A stretch of DNA of 64,000 nt, taken from positions 2,480,001 to 2,544,000 of the forward strand of contig NZ_CP126271.1 in NCBI RefSeq assembly GCF_003234655.2. The letters are read 5' to 3'. The stretch comes from Curtobacterium sp. MCLR17_007 (GTDB taxonomy: Bacteria > Actinomycetota > Actinomycetes > Actinomycetales > Microbacteriaceae). Below are positions 38,053 through 45,577 of this stretch, piece after piece. The position numbers were made by a program, and so were the translations under genes. Positions within the stretch are counted from its first letter, which is position 1. Every line of letters starts with the position of its first letter. The notes below the pieces were generated by a model, which was not told the DNA's origin, ran no database searches, and saw only the letters and a program-made list of their open reading frames with translations.

Positions 38053-38141
38053 CGACAGCGACGATGTCGCACGAGTGGCACCTGGCGCACGGAGTGCCGC
38101 CGAGACGACAGACCCGCAGTCGTACGACATCGACGATGTCG
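38053..38141. repeat. two 17-bp near-palindromes 72 bp apart
   Basis: CGACATCGACGATGTCG at 38125-38141 is a perfect 17-mer palindrome around a central A. A copy with one change (CGACAGCG in the left arm) lies at 38053-38069. Both are in the gene-free stretch between the MFS terminator and the HTH gene. They could be protein-binding sites or remnants of a duplicated unit. Confidence 0.5.
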
Positions 38142-38172
38142 TTCGGCGTCGGCACCCCTGCGGCCCGGCCTG

Positions 38173-38220
38173 CGCGTCAACTCAGGTTGACGCGTGTCGG
38201 CACGTCAATGTAGGTTGACG
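38173..38220. promoter_or_regulatory. two operator-like palindromes covering a leaderless promoter
   Basis: CGTCAA-N6-TTGACG occurs twice, at 38175-38192 and 38203-38220, 28 bp apart. The first extends to 9-base perfect arms (38173-38194). The TTGACG of the first site (38187-38192) can act as -35, with TAGGTT (38211-38216) as -10 after 18 bp. That puts the transcription start about 7 nt later, at the ATG (38224). A repressor bound to either site would block the promoter, so autoregulation by the encoded HTH protein is the simple reading. Confidence 0.6.
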
Positions 38221-38223
38221 GGC

Positions 38224-38439
38224 ATGGACCGGCCGACCATCACGCACCTCGCCGCGGGGGCCAGCGGGGACGACCCGTTCGACGCCCTGGCCAGCGTGCG
38301 CGAGCTCCGGCGCGAGCTCGACCGGACCGAGGAACTCGCCGCCCGGCGGGCCCGGAACGCCGGTGCGTCGTGGCAGGAGATCGCCACGCTCCTCGGCGTC
38401 AGCCGCCAGGCAGTGCACAAGAAGTACGGCAGAAACTAG
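38224..38439 (+). CDS. small helix-turn-helix regulator
   Basis: This 71-residue protein has a helical N-terminal half rich in Arg, Glu and Leu (residues 20-45, probably dimerising). It is followed by a helix-turn-helix at 49-68: SWQEIATLLGVSRQAVHKKY. There is no ligand-binding domain. The ATG at 38224 is chosen because it coincides with the predicted transcription start. An upstream in-frame start at 38194 would cut through the operator. It is followed after 6 bp by an ABC exporter gene, so it probably controls that transporter and itself. Confidence 0.8.
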   Translation: MDRPTITHLAAGASGDDPFDALASVRELRRELDRTEELAARRARNAGASWQEIATLLGVSRQAVHKKYGRN

Positions 38440-38445
38440 GACACG

Positions 38446-40326
38446 ATGAGCCTCCCCTTCGCCCGCCCCAAGAAGACCGACGGCCCCCGCGCCACGTTCG
38501 GCCGGCTGCTGTCGTACCTGTTCGAGAACAAGCCCGCGATGGTCGTCATCATCGTGCTCAGCGTCCTGGGTGCGGGCGCGTCCCTGGCGCAGCCGCTGCT
38601 CGTGAACCAGGTGATCACGGCGGTGCAGCACGGCAACACGCTGAGCATGCTCGTGTGGTTGCTGGTCGGGCTCGTCATCGTCTCCGGGCTGCTCAACGGC
38701 ATCCAGCACTTCCTGCTGCAGCGCGCCGGTGAGGGCGTCGTGCTCTCCACCCGCCGCAAGCTCATCGCGCGCATCCTGAACCTGCCGATCTCCGAGTTCG
38801 ACACGCGCCGCACCGGTGACCTGGTGTCCCGGGTCGGCAGCGACACGACCCTGCTGCGGGCCGTGCTGACCCAGGGCCTCATCGAGTCGATCGGCGGCTC
38901 GCTCACCTTCATCGGCGCGATCATCGCGATGGCGGTCATCGACCCGCTGCTGCTCGGCATCACCCTCGCCATCGTCCTGGTCGCCATCGTCGTCGTCGGC
39001 GGTCTGAGCCGCCGGATCCGCGTCGCGTCGAAGCGTGCGCAGGAGAAGGTCGGCGACCTCACCGCGGCCGTCGAGCGGGGCATCGGTGCCGTCCGCACCA
39101 TCCGCGCCGCCGGTGCCACGGAGCGCGAGGTCACCGAGGTCGACACCCACGCCACCGAGGCGTACCGCCGCGGTCTCGACATCGCGAAGATGTCCGCGTT
39201 CGTCGTCCCCGTCGCGAGCATCGTGATGCAGGTCGCGTTCATCGCCGTCCTCGGCGTCGGCGGAGCCCAGGTCGCCGCAGGCACGATCACCATCGCCACG
39301 CTCATCACGTTCATCCTGCTGCTCTTCATGATGATCATGCCGCTCGGCCAGGCCATGGGCGCGGCAGTCGCCGTCGCCCAGGCGCTCGGCGCGCTCGGCC
39401 GGATCGAGGAGATCCTGCACCTGCCCACCGAGGACCAGGACGACGCGGCCGTCCGCCCCAGCGCCGCGATCGCGACCGACGACGCGATCACGTTCGAACA
39501 CGTCACGTTCCGGTACGCCCGGTCCGCTGACGCGTCCGGTCCCGACGGCGCGGTCGCGTCCGGTCCGGACGGCGCGGTCGCGTCCGGTGACCGTTCCGGC
39601 TCCCCAGCAGGCCGCGCCCCGGTCGTCGACGCGGCCGACGCCGAGCAGGCGGTGCTGCACGACGTCTCCTTCCGGGTCCCCCGCGGCTCGCGTGTCGCTC
39701 TCGTGGGTCCGTCCGGTGCCGGCAAGTCGACGACCCTCGCCCTGATCGAGCGCTTCTACGACCCGACCGACGGGGTGATCCGTCTCGGTGGCATCGACGT
39801 CCGTGGCCTCGACCGTGACGAGCTCCGTGCCCAGATCGGGTACGTCGAACAGGACGCCCCCGTGCTGGCCGGCACCATCCGCGCGAACCTGCTGCTCGGG
39901 TCGCCGAACGCATCCGAGGACGACTGCGTCCGCGTGCTCGAGGCCGTGAACCTCGGTGACGTCCTGCACCGCGACCCCCGCGGGCTCGACGCCCAGGTGG
40001 GCGAGGACGGTGTGATGCTCTCCGGTGGCGAGCGCCAGCGCCTGGCGATCGCCCGTGCGCTGCTCGCCGCTCCCCCGATCCTGCTGCTCGACGAGTCGAC
40101 CTCGTCGCTCGACGGTGTCAACGAGCAGAAGATGCGTCTGGCGATCGACGCCGTCGCCGAGGACCGCACCCTGCTCGTCATCGCGCACCGGCTGTCGACG
40201 GTGGTGGACTCGGACGTCATCGTGGTGCTCGAGCACGGGCGCGTCGTCGGGGTCGGGACGCACTCCGAGCTCGTTGAGTCGACCCCGCTGTACCGCGACC
40301 TGGCGAAGCACCAGCTCCTGGTCTGA
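38446..40326 (+). CDS. ABC exporter, fused permease and ATPase (multidrug/lipid type)
   Basis: This 626-residue half-transporter has six membrane helices in residues 25-320, including the conserved FDTRRTGDLVSRVGSD coupling loop and the RTIRAAGATEREV segment. The ATPase domain has Walker A VGPSGAGKST (about 419-428), signature LSGGERQRLAIARALL (about 525-540), Walker B ILLLDESTSSLD, and the H-loop VIAHRLSTV. Just before the ATPase core (about residues 364-384) lies an unusual insertion with two exact copies of the octapeptide ASGPDGAV. It should homodimerise and export a drug, lipid or peptide. AGGACACG precedes the ATG. Transcription comes from the HTH promoter 6 bp upstream of this gene's start region. 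Confidence 0.9.
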   Translation: MSLPFARPKKTDGPRATFGRLLSYLFENKPAMVVIIVLSVLGAGASLAQPLLVNQVITAVQHGNTLSMLVWLLVGLVIVSGLLNGIQHFLLQRAGEGVVLSTRRKLIARILNLPISEFDTRRTGDLVSRVGSDTTLLRAVLTQGLIESIGGSLTFIGAIIAMAVIDPLLLGITLAIVLVAIVVVGGLSRRIRVASKRAQEKVGDLTAAVERGIGAVRTIRAAGATEREVTEVDTHATEAYRRGLDIAKMSAFVVPVASIVMQVAFIAVLGVGGAQVAAGTITIATLITFILLLFMMIMPLGQAMGAAVAVAQALGALGRIEEILHLPTEDQDDAAVRPSAAIATDDAITFEHVTFRYARSADASGPDGAVASGPDGAVASGDRSGSPAGRAPVVDAADAEQAVLHDVSFRVPRGSRVALVGPSGAGKSTTLALIERFYDPTDGVIRLGGIDVRGLDRDELRAQIGYVEQDAPVLAGTIRANLLLGSPNASEDDCVRVLEAVNLGDVLHRDPRGLDAQVGEDGVMLSGGERQRLAIARALLAAPPILLLDESTSSLDGVNEQKMRLAIDAVAEDRTLLVIAHRLSTVVDSDVIVVLEHGRVVGVGTHSELVESTPLYRDLAKHQLLV

Positions 40327-40351
40327 GGCGGGGCCGCCTGCGCGGTCTCCG

Positions 40352-40972
40352 TCAGACCTGCGCTCCCCCGGGCCGCCCGATGCCCTCGTCCATGTCGCTC
40401 TGGTCCACGTGTCCACCGGCGTCGGCGATCTCCGCCAGCGCCGTGGCGCTCCGGCCCGGGTCGACGCCGACGACCAGGTCGCGGAGGACGACGACGTCGA
40501 GCCCCGCGCGCAGGCCGTCCTGCGCGGTGGCCCGGACGCAGTGGTCGGTCGCGATGCCGACGATCGCGATCTCGTGGACCGCGCGGTCGAACAGCACGTC
40601 AGCGAGGTCCTGACCGGTGTCGGTGGTCCCCTCGAACGCCGAGTACGCCGGCTCGCCCTGGCCCTTCATCACGTGCACGTCGATCGGCGCCGTGTCGAGC
40701 TCGGGGTGGTAGTCCGCCCCCGGCGTGCCGGCGACGCAGTGCACGGGCCAGGTGGTGACGAAGTCCGGTTCGACACCGACGGCGAAGTGCCCGCCGTTGT
40801 CGTCGTCACCGTGGTGCCAGTCGCGCGACCCCACGATCAGGTCGTACTCGTCGCCGTGTCGGGCGAGGAACGCGGAGATGCGGCCGGCGAGTGCCTGTCC
40901 TCCGGTGACGCCCAGCGCCCCGCCCTCGGTGAAGTCGTTCTGCACGTCCACGACGATGAGTGCCCGGGTCAT
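40352..40972 (-). CDS. pncA: nicotinamidase (isochorismatase family)
   Basis: This 206-residue cysteine hydrolase converts nicotinamide to nicotinate for NAD salvage. The catalytic triad is visible as Asp9 (VVDVQNDF), Lys103 (VMKG) and Cys145 (GIATDHCVRAT). The metal site is SRDWHHGDDDNGGHF. Length matches bacterial PncA. It is convergent with the ABC exporter (25 bp gap) and follows dacB on the same strand after 41 bp. A GGATGGGTGC stretch precedes the ATG, without a clear Shine-Dalgarno. Confidence 0.92.
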   Translation of the reverse strand: MTRALIVVDVQNDFTEGGALGVTGGQALAGRISAFLARHGDEYDLIVGSRDWHHGDDDNGGHFAVGVEPDFVTTWPVHCVAGTPGADYHPELDTAPIDVHVMKGQGEPAYSAFEGTTDTGQDLADVLFDRAVHEIAIVGIATDHCVRATAQDGLRAGLDVVVLRDLVVGVDPGRSATALAEIADAGGHVDQSDMDEGIGRPGGAQV

Positions 40973-41013
40973 GCACCCATCCAACACCGCCCGCCGTGCC
41001 GGACAGTCGGGGG

Positions 41014-42516
41014 TCAGCTGTTCGTGAGCCTGTTCCCACAGGTGTACGCGGCCGCCGTCACGGCGTCGAGCGCCGGCAGCGCCGCGGCCCGCGACGACCC
41101 GATCGCGTAGAACGCGAAGGTCAGCTTCGTGCCGTCGGCGGCGTCGATGTAGCCGCCGAGGGTGTTGGCACTGTCGATCCACCCGGTCTTCGCGTGCACC
41201 TTGCCCCGCGCCACGGCGTTCGCCCCGGTGAAGCGGCTGGACAGCGTGCCGGACTGTCCGGAGACGGGGAGCGACTGCGCCAGGGTGTCGAGGCCCTTCG
41301 CACCCGCCGCCACCTGCACCATGAGGTGCGCGACGAAGTCCGGCGACACCGCGTTCGCAGCGCTCTCGCCCGAGCCGTCCTTGATCACGATGCCCGACGG
41401 GTCGACCCCGTACGACGACAACGCCTTCTGGTACACGCTCGTCAGCGACGCAGCGGAGCCGCCTGCGCCGGACTCGCGCGAGGAGATGCGGGCGAGCATC
41501 TCGGCGAGGGTGTTGTCCGAGTTCGGGATCATCTGCCCGATCAGGGTGGAGACGGGCTGCGAGTCCACCTGGGCGATCGTGGACTGGCTGGTGGTCGCAC
41601 GCTTGACGATCTGCGCGCTGCCGGCACCGACGACACCGGCGTTCGCGAGGGCGGTGCGGAAGGCGGCACCAGCACGACCCACCGGGTCCTCGGAGCGCGG
41701 CGAGGTCGCGGCGCCGGGGTTCGCCCGGTCACCGTCGACCATGAGCGCCGTGACCTCGGGCTGGTACCCGATCGTCCGCTCGCTGACCGGCCAGGTCGGG
41801 TCCCAGGCGTCGGCGTCGTTCCAGTAGGTGTCGTCGGTGACGATGGTCGTGACGGGTGTGTCGCCGAGCTTGGCCTTCACCTGCTGCGCGAGCTGGCCGA
41901 GGGTCGGGGCGCCGGGGTAGACGGTCGCGCCGCCCGCGGACAGCGTGGCGTCACCGTGGCCGACGATCGCGATCGCCCCGTTGCCCTCGTCCGTGACCGT
42001 CGTGGGGATGGTGTGGCCGCCGCCGAGGACCGCGAGTGCCGTCGCCGTCGTCAGGGTCTTCATCACGCTGCCGGTCTGGGCAGCGGTGTCGCCCTTCCGC
42101 GAGAACAACATCTCGCCGGTGGCGGCGTTCATCACGTACCCCTCGAAGTCGCCGAGGCCGGAGGCCGACGCGGCAGTCGCGATCGAGCACGTCCGCAGCG
42201 CGCTGGGTCCCGGGGCATCAGCCGGGACCGTCCGCGGCGGGACGGTGGCCGAGGCCGAGGGTGACGGCGCGGCCGAGGCGCTCGTCCGCGCGCTCGGGCT
42301 CGTCGACGCCGACGCGACCGCCGCCCGTGAGGAAGTGGGCGCCGTGGCCGATGCGACCGCGACCGCTCCGCCGGACCCGAGCACGAGCACGGCGGCCAGA
42401 CCACCGATCACCCAGGGCACGGGCTTGCGGGCGATCGATGCACGGATCGCGGCGAAGGCCCCGCTCAGCCGTGCGGGCACGGACGGACGGTCGGGTTCGG
42501 ACGGTTGCTCGGACAT
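41014..42516 (-). CDS. dacB: D-alanyl-D-alanine carboxypeptidase/endopeptidase, PBP4 class (S13)
   Basis: This 500-residue exported peptidase trims peptidoglycan. It has a cytoplasmic N-tail, one membrane anchor (about 34-55) and a Ser/Ala/Pro-rich linker to residue 105. The S13 catalytic motifs follow: SVMK (150-153, Ser150 nucleophile), SDN (333-335) and KTG (443-445). The spacing between SxxK and SDN is the long one diagnostic of family S13. The anchor makes it a membrane-tethered outer-face enzyme. A TAGGAT box 8 nt before the ATG suggests a leaderless start. Confidence 0.92.
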   Translation of the reverse strand: MSEQPSEPDRPSVPARLSGAFAAIRASIARKPVPWVIGGLAAVLVLGSGGAVAVASATAPTSSRAAVASASTSPSARTSASAAPSPSASATVPPRTVPADAPGPSALRTCSIATAASASGLGDFEGYVMNAATGEMLFSRKGDTAAQTGSVMKTLTTATALAVLGGGHTIPTTVTDEGNGAIAIVGHGDATLSAGGATVYPGAPTLGQLAQQVKAKLGDTPVTTIVTDDTYWNDADAWDPTWPVSERTIGYQPEVTALMVDGDRANPGAATSPRSEDPVGRAGAAFRTALANAGVVGAGSAQIVKRATTSQSTIAQVDSQPVSTLIGQMIPNSDNTLAEMLARISSRESGAGGSAASLTSVYQKALSSYGVDPSGIVIKDGSGESAANAVSPDFVAHLMVQVAAGAKGLDTLAQSLPVSGQSGTLSSRFTGANAVARGKVHAKTGWIDSANTLGGYIDAADGTKLTFAFYAIGSSRAAALPALDAVTAAAYTCGNRLTNS

Positions 42517-42589
42517 CGCAAGCGATCCTACGGAACTGCGGCAGGAGCCTCCAGACCGGTTCCTGCGGTCTCCGGCCCGGCTGCCGACG

Positions 42590-43585
42590 TCACCGCGCGG
42601 CGGCGGCCTCGTCCGCGGCGTAGCGGACGCCGACCTGGCGCCGTGCCTCGTCCATCGCGCGCATCACGGCGATGGTGCCCTCGGGCGTCATGGCCGTGGC
42701 CTCGTGGTCCCCGGACGCGATCATCGCCTCGAACGCGCGCACCTCGTGCACGTAGCCGGCGAGTTCCTCGCGGCCGTCGAACTCCTCCACGACCTCGCCG
42801 TCGCGGTCCCGGATCCGCCAGGTCGTCGGGGTGTACCAGGTCGCGTCGAGGTCGATCCGGCCGTCGTCGCCGATCACGGACGCCGTGTTCGGGCTCCGCA
42901 CGTCGAGGGCGAAGTGCACGAGTGACTGCGCGCCGCCGTCGTGGGTCATCACGATGCCCATCTGCGTGTCGACGCCCTGGTCGCTGAGCGTGCCCGCTGC
43001 GGCCACGGCAGTCGGTGCACCGAGCACGTCGATCGCGAACGAGATCGGGTAGACGCCGAGGTCGAGGATCGCGCCGCCGCCGAGCGCCGGGTCGTTGAGG
43101 CGGTGCGACGGGTCGCTCGGCAGGGCCTGGTGGTGCGACGCCTCGACGATGCGGGGCCGGCCGATGCGCCCCTCGGCGATCACCTGTCGGAGCATGGTCA
43201 TCTGCGGCAGGAAGCGTGTCCACATCGCCTCCATGACGACGACACCGCGCGCGCGGGCCGCGTCGACGACCCGCTGGGCCTCGTCCGCCGTGATGGTGAA
43301 GGCCTTCTCCACGAGCACGTGCTTGCCCGCCTCGATCGCGAGCAGCGTGTCCTCGGCGTGGCGGGAGTGCGGTGTCGCCACGTAGACGGCGTCGACCTCG
43401 GGGTCGGCGACGAGGTCCGCGTAGCTGCCGTGCGCGCGCGGGATACCGAACTCGGTGGCGAAGGACTGCGCGCTCTCGCGCGTGCGACTGCCCACCGCGA
43501 CGAACACCACCCCCGCACGAGCGCAGTCGCCGACGAAGGACCGGGCGATGCCGCCCGTCCCGATGACTCCCCATCGAACGGTCAT
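42590..43585 (-). CDS. Gfo/Idh/MocA family oxidoreductase
   Basis: This 331-residue NAD(P)-dependent dehydrogenase acts on an unidentified sugar or cyclitol. The N-terminal Rossmann fold is RWGVIGTGGIARSFVGD. The hinge contains HVLVEKAFTITADEA (catalytic Lys of the EKP-like motif, here EKA). Further on are MEAMWTRFLPQ and GGGAILDLGVYPISFA. This group is often annotated trans-1,2-dihydrobenzene-1,2-diol dehydrogenase-like. No sugar operon surrounds it, so substrate is unknown. A weak hairpin near 42541-42566 may terminate it. Confidence 0.9.
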   Translation of the reverse strand: MTVRWGVIGTGGIARSFVGDCARAGVVFVAVGSRTRESAQSFATEFGIPRAHGSYADLVADPEVDAVYVATPHSRHAEDTLLAIEAGKHVLVEKAFTITADEAQRVVDAARARGVVVMEAMWTRFLPQMTMLRQVIAEGRIGRPRIVEASHHQALPSDPSHRLNDPALGGGAILDLGVYPISFAIDVLGAPTAVAAAGTLSDQGVDTQMGIVMTHDGGAQSLVHFALDVRSPNTASVIGDDGRIDLDATWYTPTTWRIRDRDGEVVEEFDGREELAGYVHEVRAFEAMIASGDHEATAMTPEGTIAVMRAMDEARRQVGVRYAADEAAAAR

Positions 43586-43736
43586 GCGGCATGTCTACCA
43601 GGTGGCCCTCCACAGCCACGCCCGGTGCGGGACGTCGTCCACATCATCGCGGACCAGTGGACTACCCGGCTGACTGCCAGCTAGCGTGCTCCTGCGTCCC
43701 CCGCTCGGGGGTCGACAACCGAAGATCAGGAAACCC

Positions 43737-45416
43737 ATGCGCCGTATCGCGTCCACGTCCCGGTTCCTCTCCGTCGCGGCTGTCGGGGCCGTGCTCGTGA
43801 TCACCTCGACCGTCGTCGGGGGCGCTCCCGCGTCGGCACACGGCTGGGGTCCACCCGGTCACGGCGCCGACCCGGACGCCGGACTCACCCCACGCACGTC
43901 GTTCACGATGGCGCCGGACGGGTCCTCGGGCGCCACGCAGGGCGGTGAGGGCATCCCCAACATCGACTCCGACAAGAAGACGATCGCGACCTACTACGGC
44001 GACCCCGGTACGGGTCTGGCCGACCGGACCGACTCGCCGTACATCCGCGAGGTGCGCGCGATCGTCGACCGACAGACACGGCAGCTCCGACAGATTCACG
44101 ACCGCGCGGTCCGGCACGGTGAGAAGCCGGCGATCGTGCTCGATGCCGACGACACCACGCTGTGGACCTACGACATGGAGGTCGCCGACATGCACTTCGT
44201 CTTCGACCCGGCCGAACAGGACGCCTGGGTCCAGGACCAGCGCTTCCCGGCCGTCCCGTCGATGGTCGGCTTCGTGAACACCGCGTCGAGCATGGGGTTC
44301 ACGGTCTTCGGGCTGACCGGACGCAACGACGACCAGAAGGCCGCCACCCTCGCGAACCTGACGAAGGTCGGCTACCAGGGGTTCACGTCGGACGACTTCT
44401 TCACGAAGTGGACCGGCAAGGGCGACAGCACCCAGCCCGCCTGGATCACGTGTGCGACGACGTCCTGCACGACGGTCGAGTACAAGGCGCAGACGCGCAG
44501 GCACATCGAGCAGGACCTCGGGTACGACATCGCGCTCAACGTCGGCGACCAGTGGAGCGACCTGCAGGGCGGGTTCGCGGACCGCTCGGTCAAGCTGCCG
44601 AACCCGACCTACTACCTCCCCTCGACGAACCTGCCCGGAGTGTCGGAGCCACGGCTCGCGCCGCGCACCCGGTTCACCATGGCCGCTGACGGCTCCTCGG
44701 GCACGACCCAGGGTGGCGAGGGGATCCCGAACATCGACTCGGTCAAGAAGACGATCGCCACGTACTACGGCGATCCCGGCACGGGCATCGCGGACAAGAC
44801 CGACTCCCCGTACATCCGCGAGATGCGGTCGATCGTCGCCCGTCAGGCGCCGGTCATCGCCGCGCAGTGCGTCGTCGCCCGGCACCAGCACCGGAACCCG
44901 GCGATCGTCCTCGACGCCGACGACACCACGCTGTGGACGTACGACATGGAGGTCGCCGACATGCACTTCGTCTTCGACCCCGCCGAACAGGACGTCTGGG
45001 TCCAGGACCAGCGCTTCCCCGCCACCCCCTCCATGACCTCGCTGGCCGGGGTCGCGCAGCGCGCCGGGTGCACGGTGATCGGGCTGACCGGGCGCAACGA
45101 CGACCAGAAGGCCGCGACGATCGCGAACCTGCAGAAGGTGGGCTACCCACAGATCACCGCCGACCAGCGCGGGACCCAGACCTACTACACGAAGTGGACG
45201 GGCATCGGCGCCTCCCAGCAGCCTGCGTACATCACGTGCGCGTCCGCGAAGTGCACCACGGTCGAGTACAAGGCACAGACGCGGGCGCACATCGAGACAC
45301 CGAGCGGGGGACGGTACGACATCGTCGCGAACGTGGGTGACCAGTACAGCGACCTGCTGGGCGGCTCGGCCGACCGGGCGGTGAAGCTGCCGAACCCCAC
45401 GTACTACCTGCCGTGA
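43737..45416 (+). CDS. secreted tandem HAD-type acid phosphatase (two class B-like domains)
   Basis: This 559-residue protein has a signal peptide (MRRIASTSRF, hydrophobic core to about residue 28, cleavage near ASA-HG). It then has two copies of the same domain, residues 50-295 and 307-559. Each copy has the HAD motif I VLDADDTTLW (nucleophile Asp136 and Asp393), motif II LTGRNDDQKA, KWTG, and the motif IV NVGDQ-SDL. Both domains also keep FTMA-DGSSG, GEGIPNIDS and LPNPTYYLP at matching places. It resembles plant/bacterial class B acid phosphatases, releasing phosphate outside the cell. All catalytic residues are kept in both halves. Single-domain relatives are about 250-300 residues, so a gene-internal duplication is inferred. 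The ATG at 43737 follows AGGAAACCC. Confidence 0.88.
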   Translation: MRRIASTSRFLSVAAVGAVLVITSTVVGGAPASAHGWGPPGHGADPDAGLTPRTSFTMAPDGSSGATQGGEGIPNIDSDKKTIATYYGDPGTGLADRTDSPYIREVRAIVDRQTRQLRQIHDRAVRHGEKPAIVLDADDTTLWTYDMEVADMHFVFDPAEQDAWVQDQRFPAVPSMVGFVNTASSMGFTVFGLTGRNDDQKAATLANLTKVGYQGFTSDDFFTKWTGKGDSTQPAWITCATTSCTTVEYKAQTRRHIEQDLGYDIALNVGDQWSDLQGGFADRSVKLPNPTYYLPSTNLPGVSEPRLAPRTRFTMAADGSSGTTQGGEGIPNIDSVKKTIATYYGDPGTGIADKTDSPYIREMRSIVARQAPVIAAQCVVARHQHRNPAIVLDADDTTLWTYDMEVADMHFVFDPAEQDVWVQDQRFPATPSMTSLAGVAQRAGCTVIGLTGRNDDQKAATIANLQKVGYPQITADQRGTQTYYTKWTGIGASQQPAYITCASAKCTTVEYKAQTRAHIETPSGGRYDIVANVGDQYSDLLGGSADRAVKLPNPTYYLP

Positions 45417-45453
45417 GCGCGTAGCGTCGCAACGACCAGGGGGTCGTACCGGC

Positions 45454-45488
45454 CTGGAGGCCCGTGGCAGACCGCCACGGGCCTCCAG
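45454..45488. terminator. palindromic terminator after the phosphatase gene
   Basis: Fifteen-base perfect arms (45454-45468 and 45474-45488) with a five-base loop, about 37 bp after the stop. The arm sequence CTGGAGGCCCGTGGC is shared with the 31943 palindrome apart from the first bases. Confidence 0.75.
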
Positions 45489-45577
45489 TCCGGCCCCGGT
45501 CCGGTCAGGAGCCACGGCACGGCACCCGGCCGGTTCCGCTCCGTGCCCTGCACGGGACTCGCGAGGAGGCGCCGACT

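Noticed and set aside
42541..42566. Member of the GGAGGC palindrome family after the Gfo/Idh/MocA gene
   Set aside because: Only a six-base imperfect stem can be formed, too weak to list as a family member with confidence.
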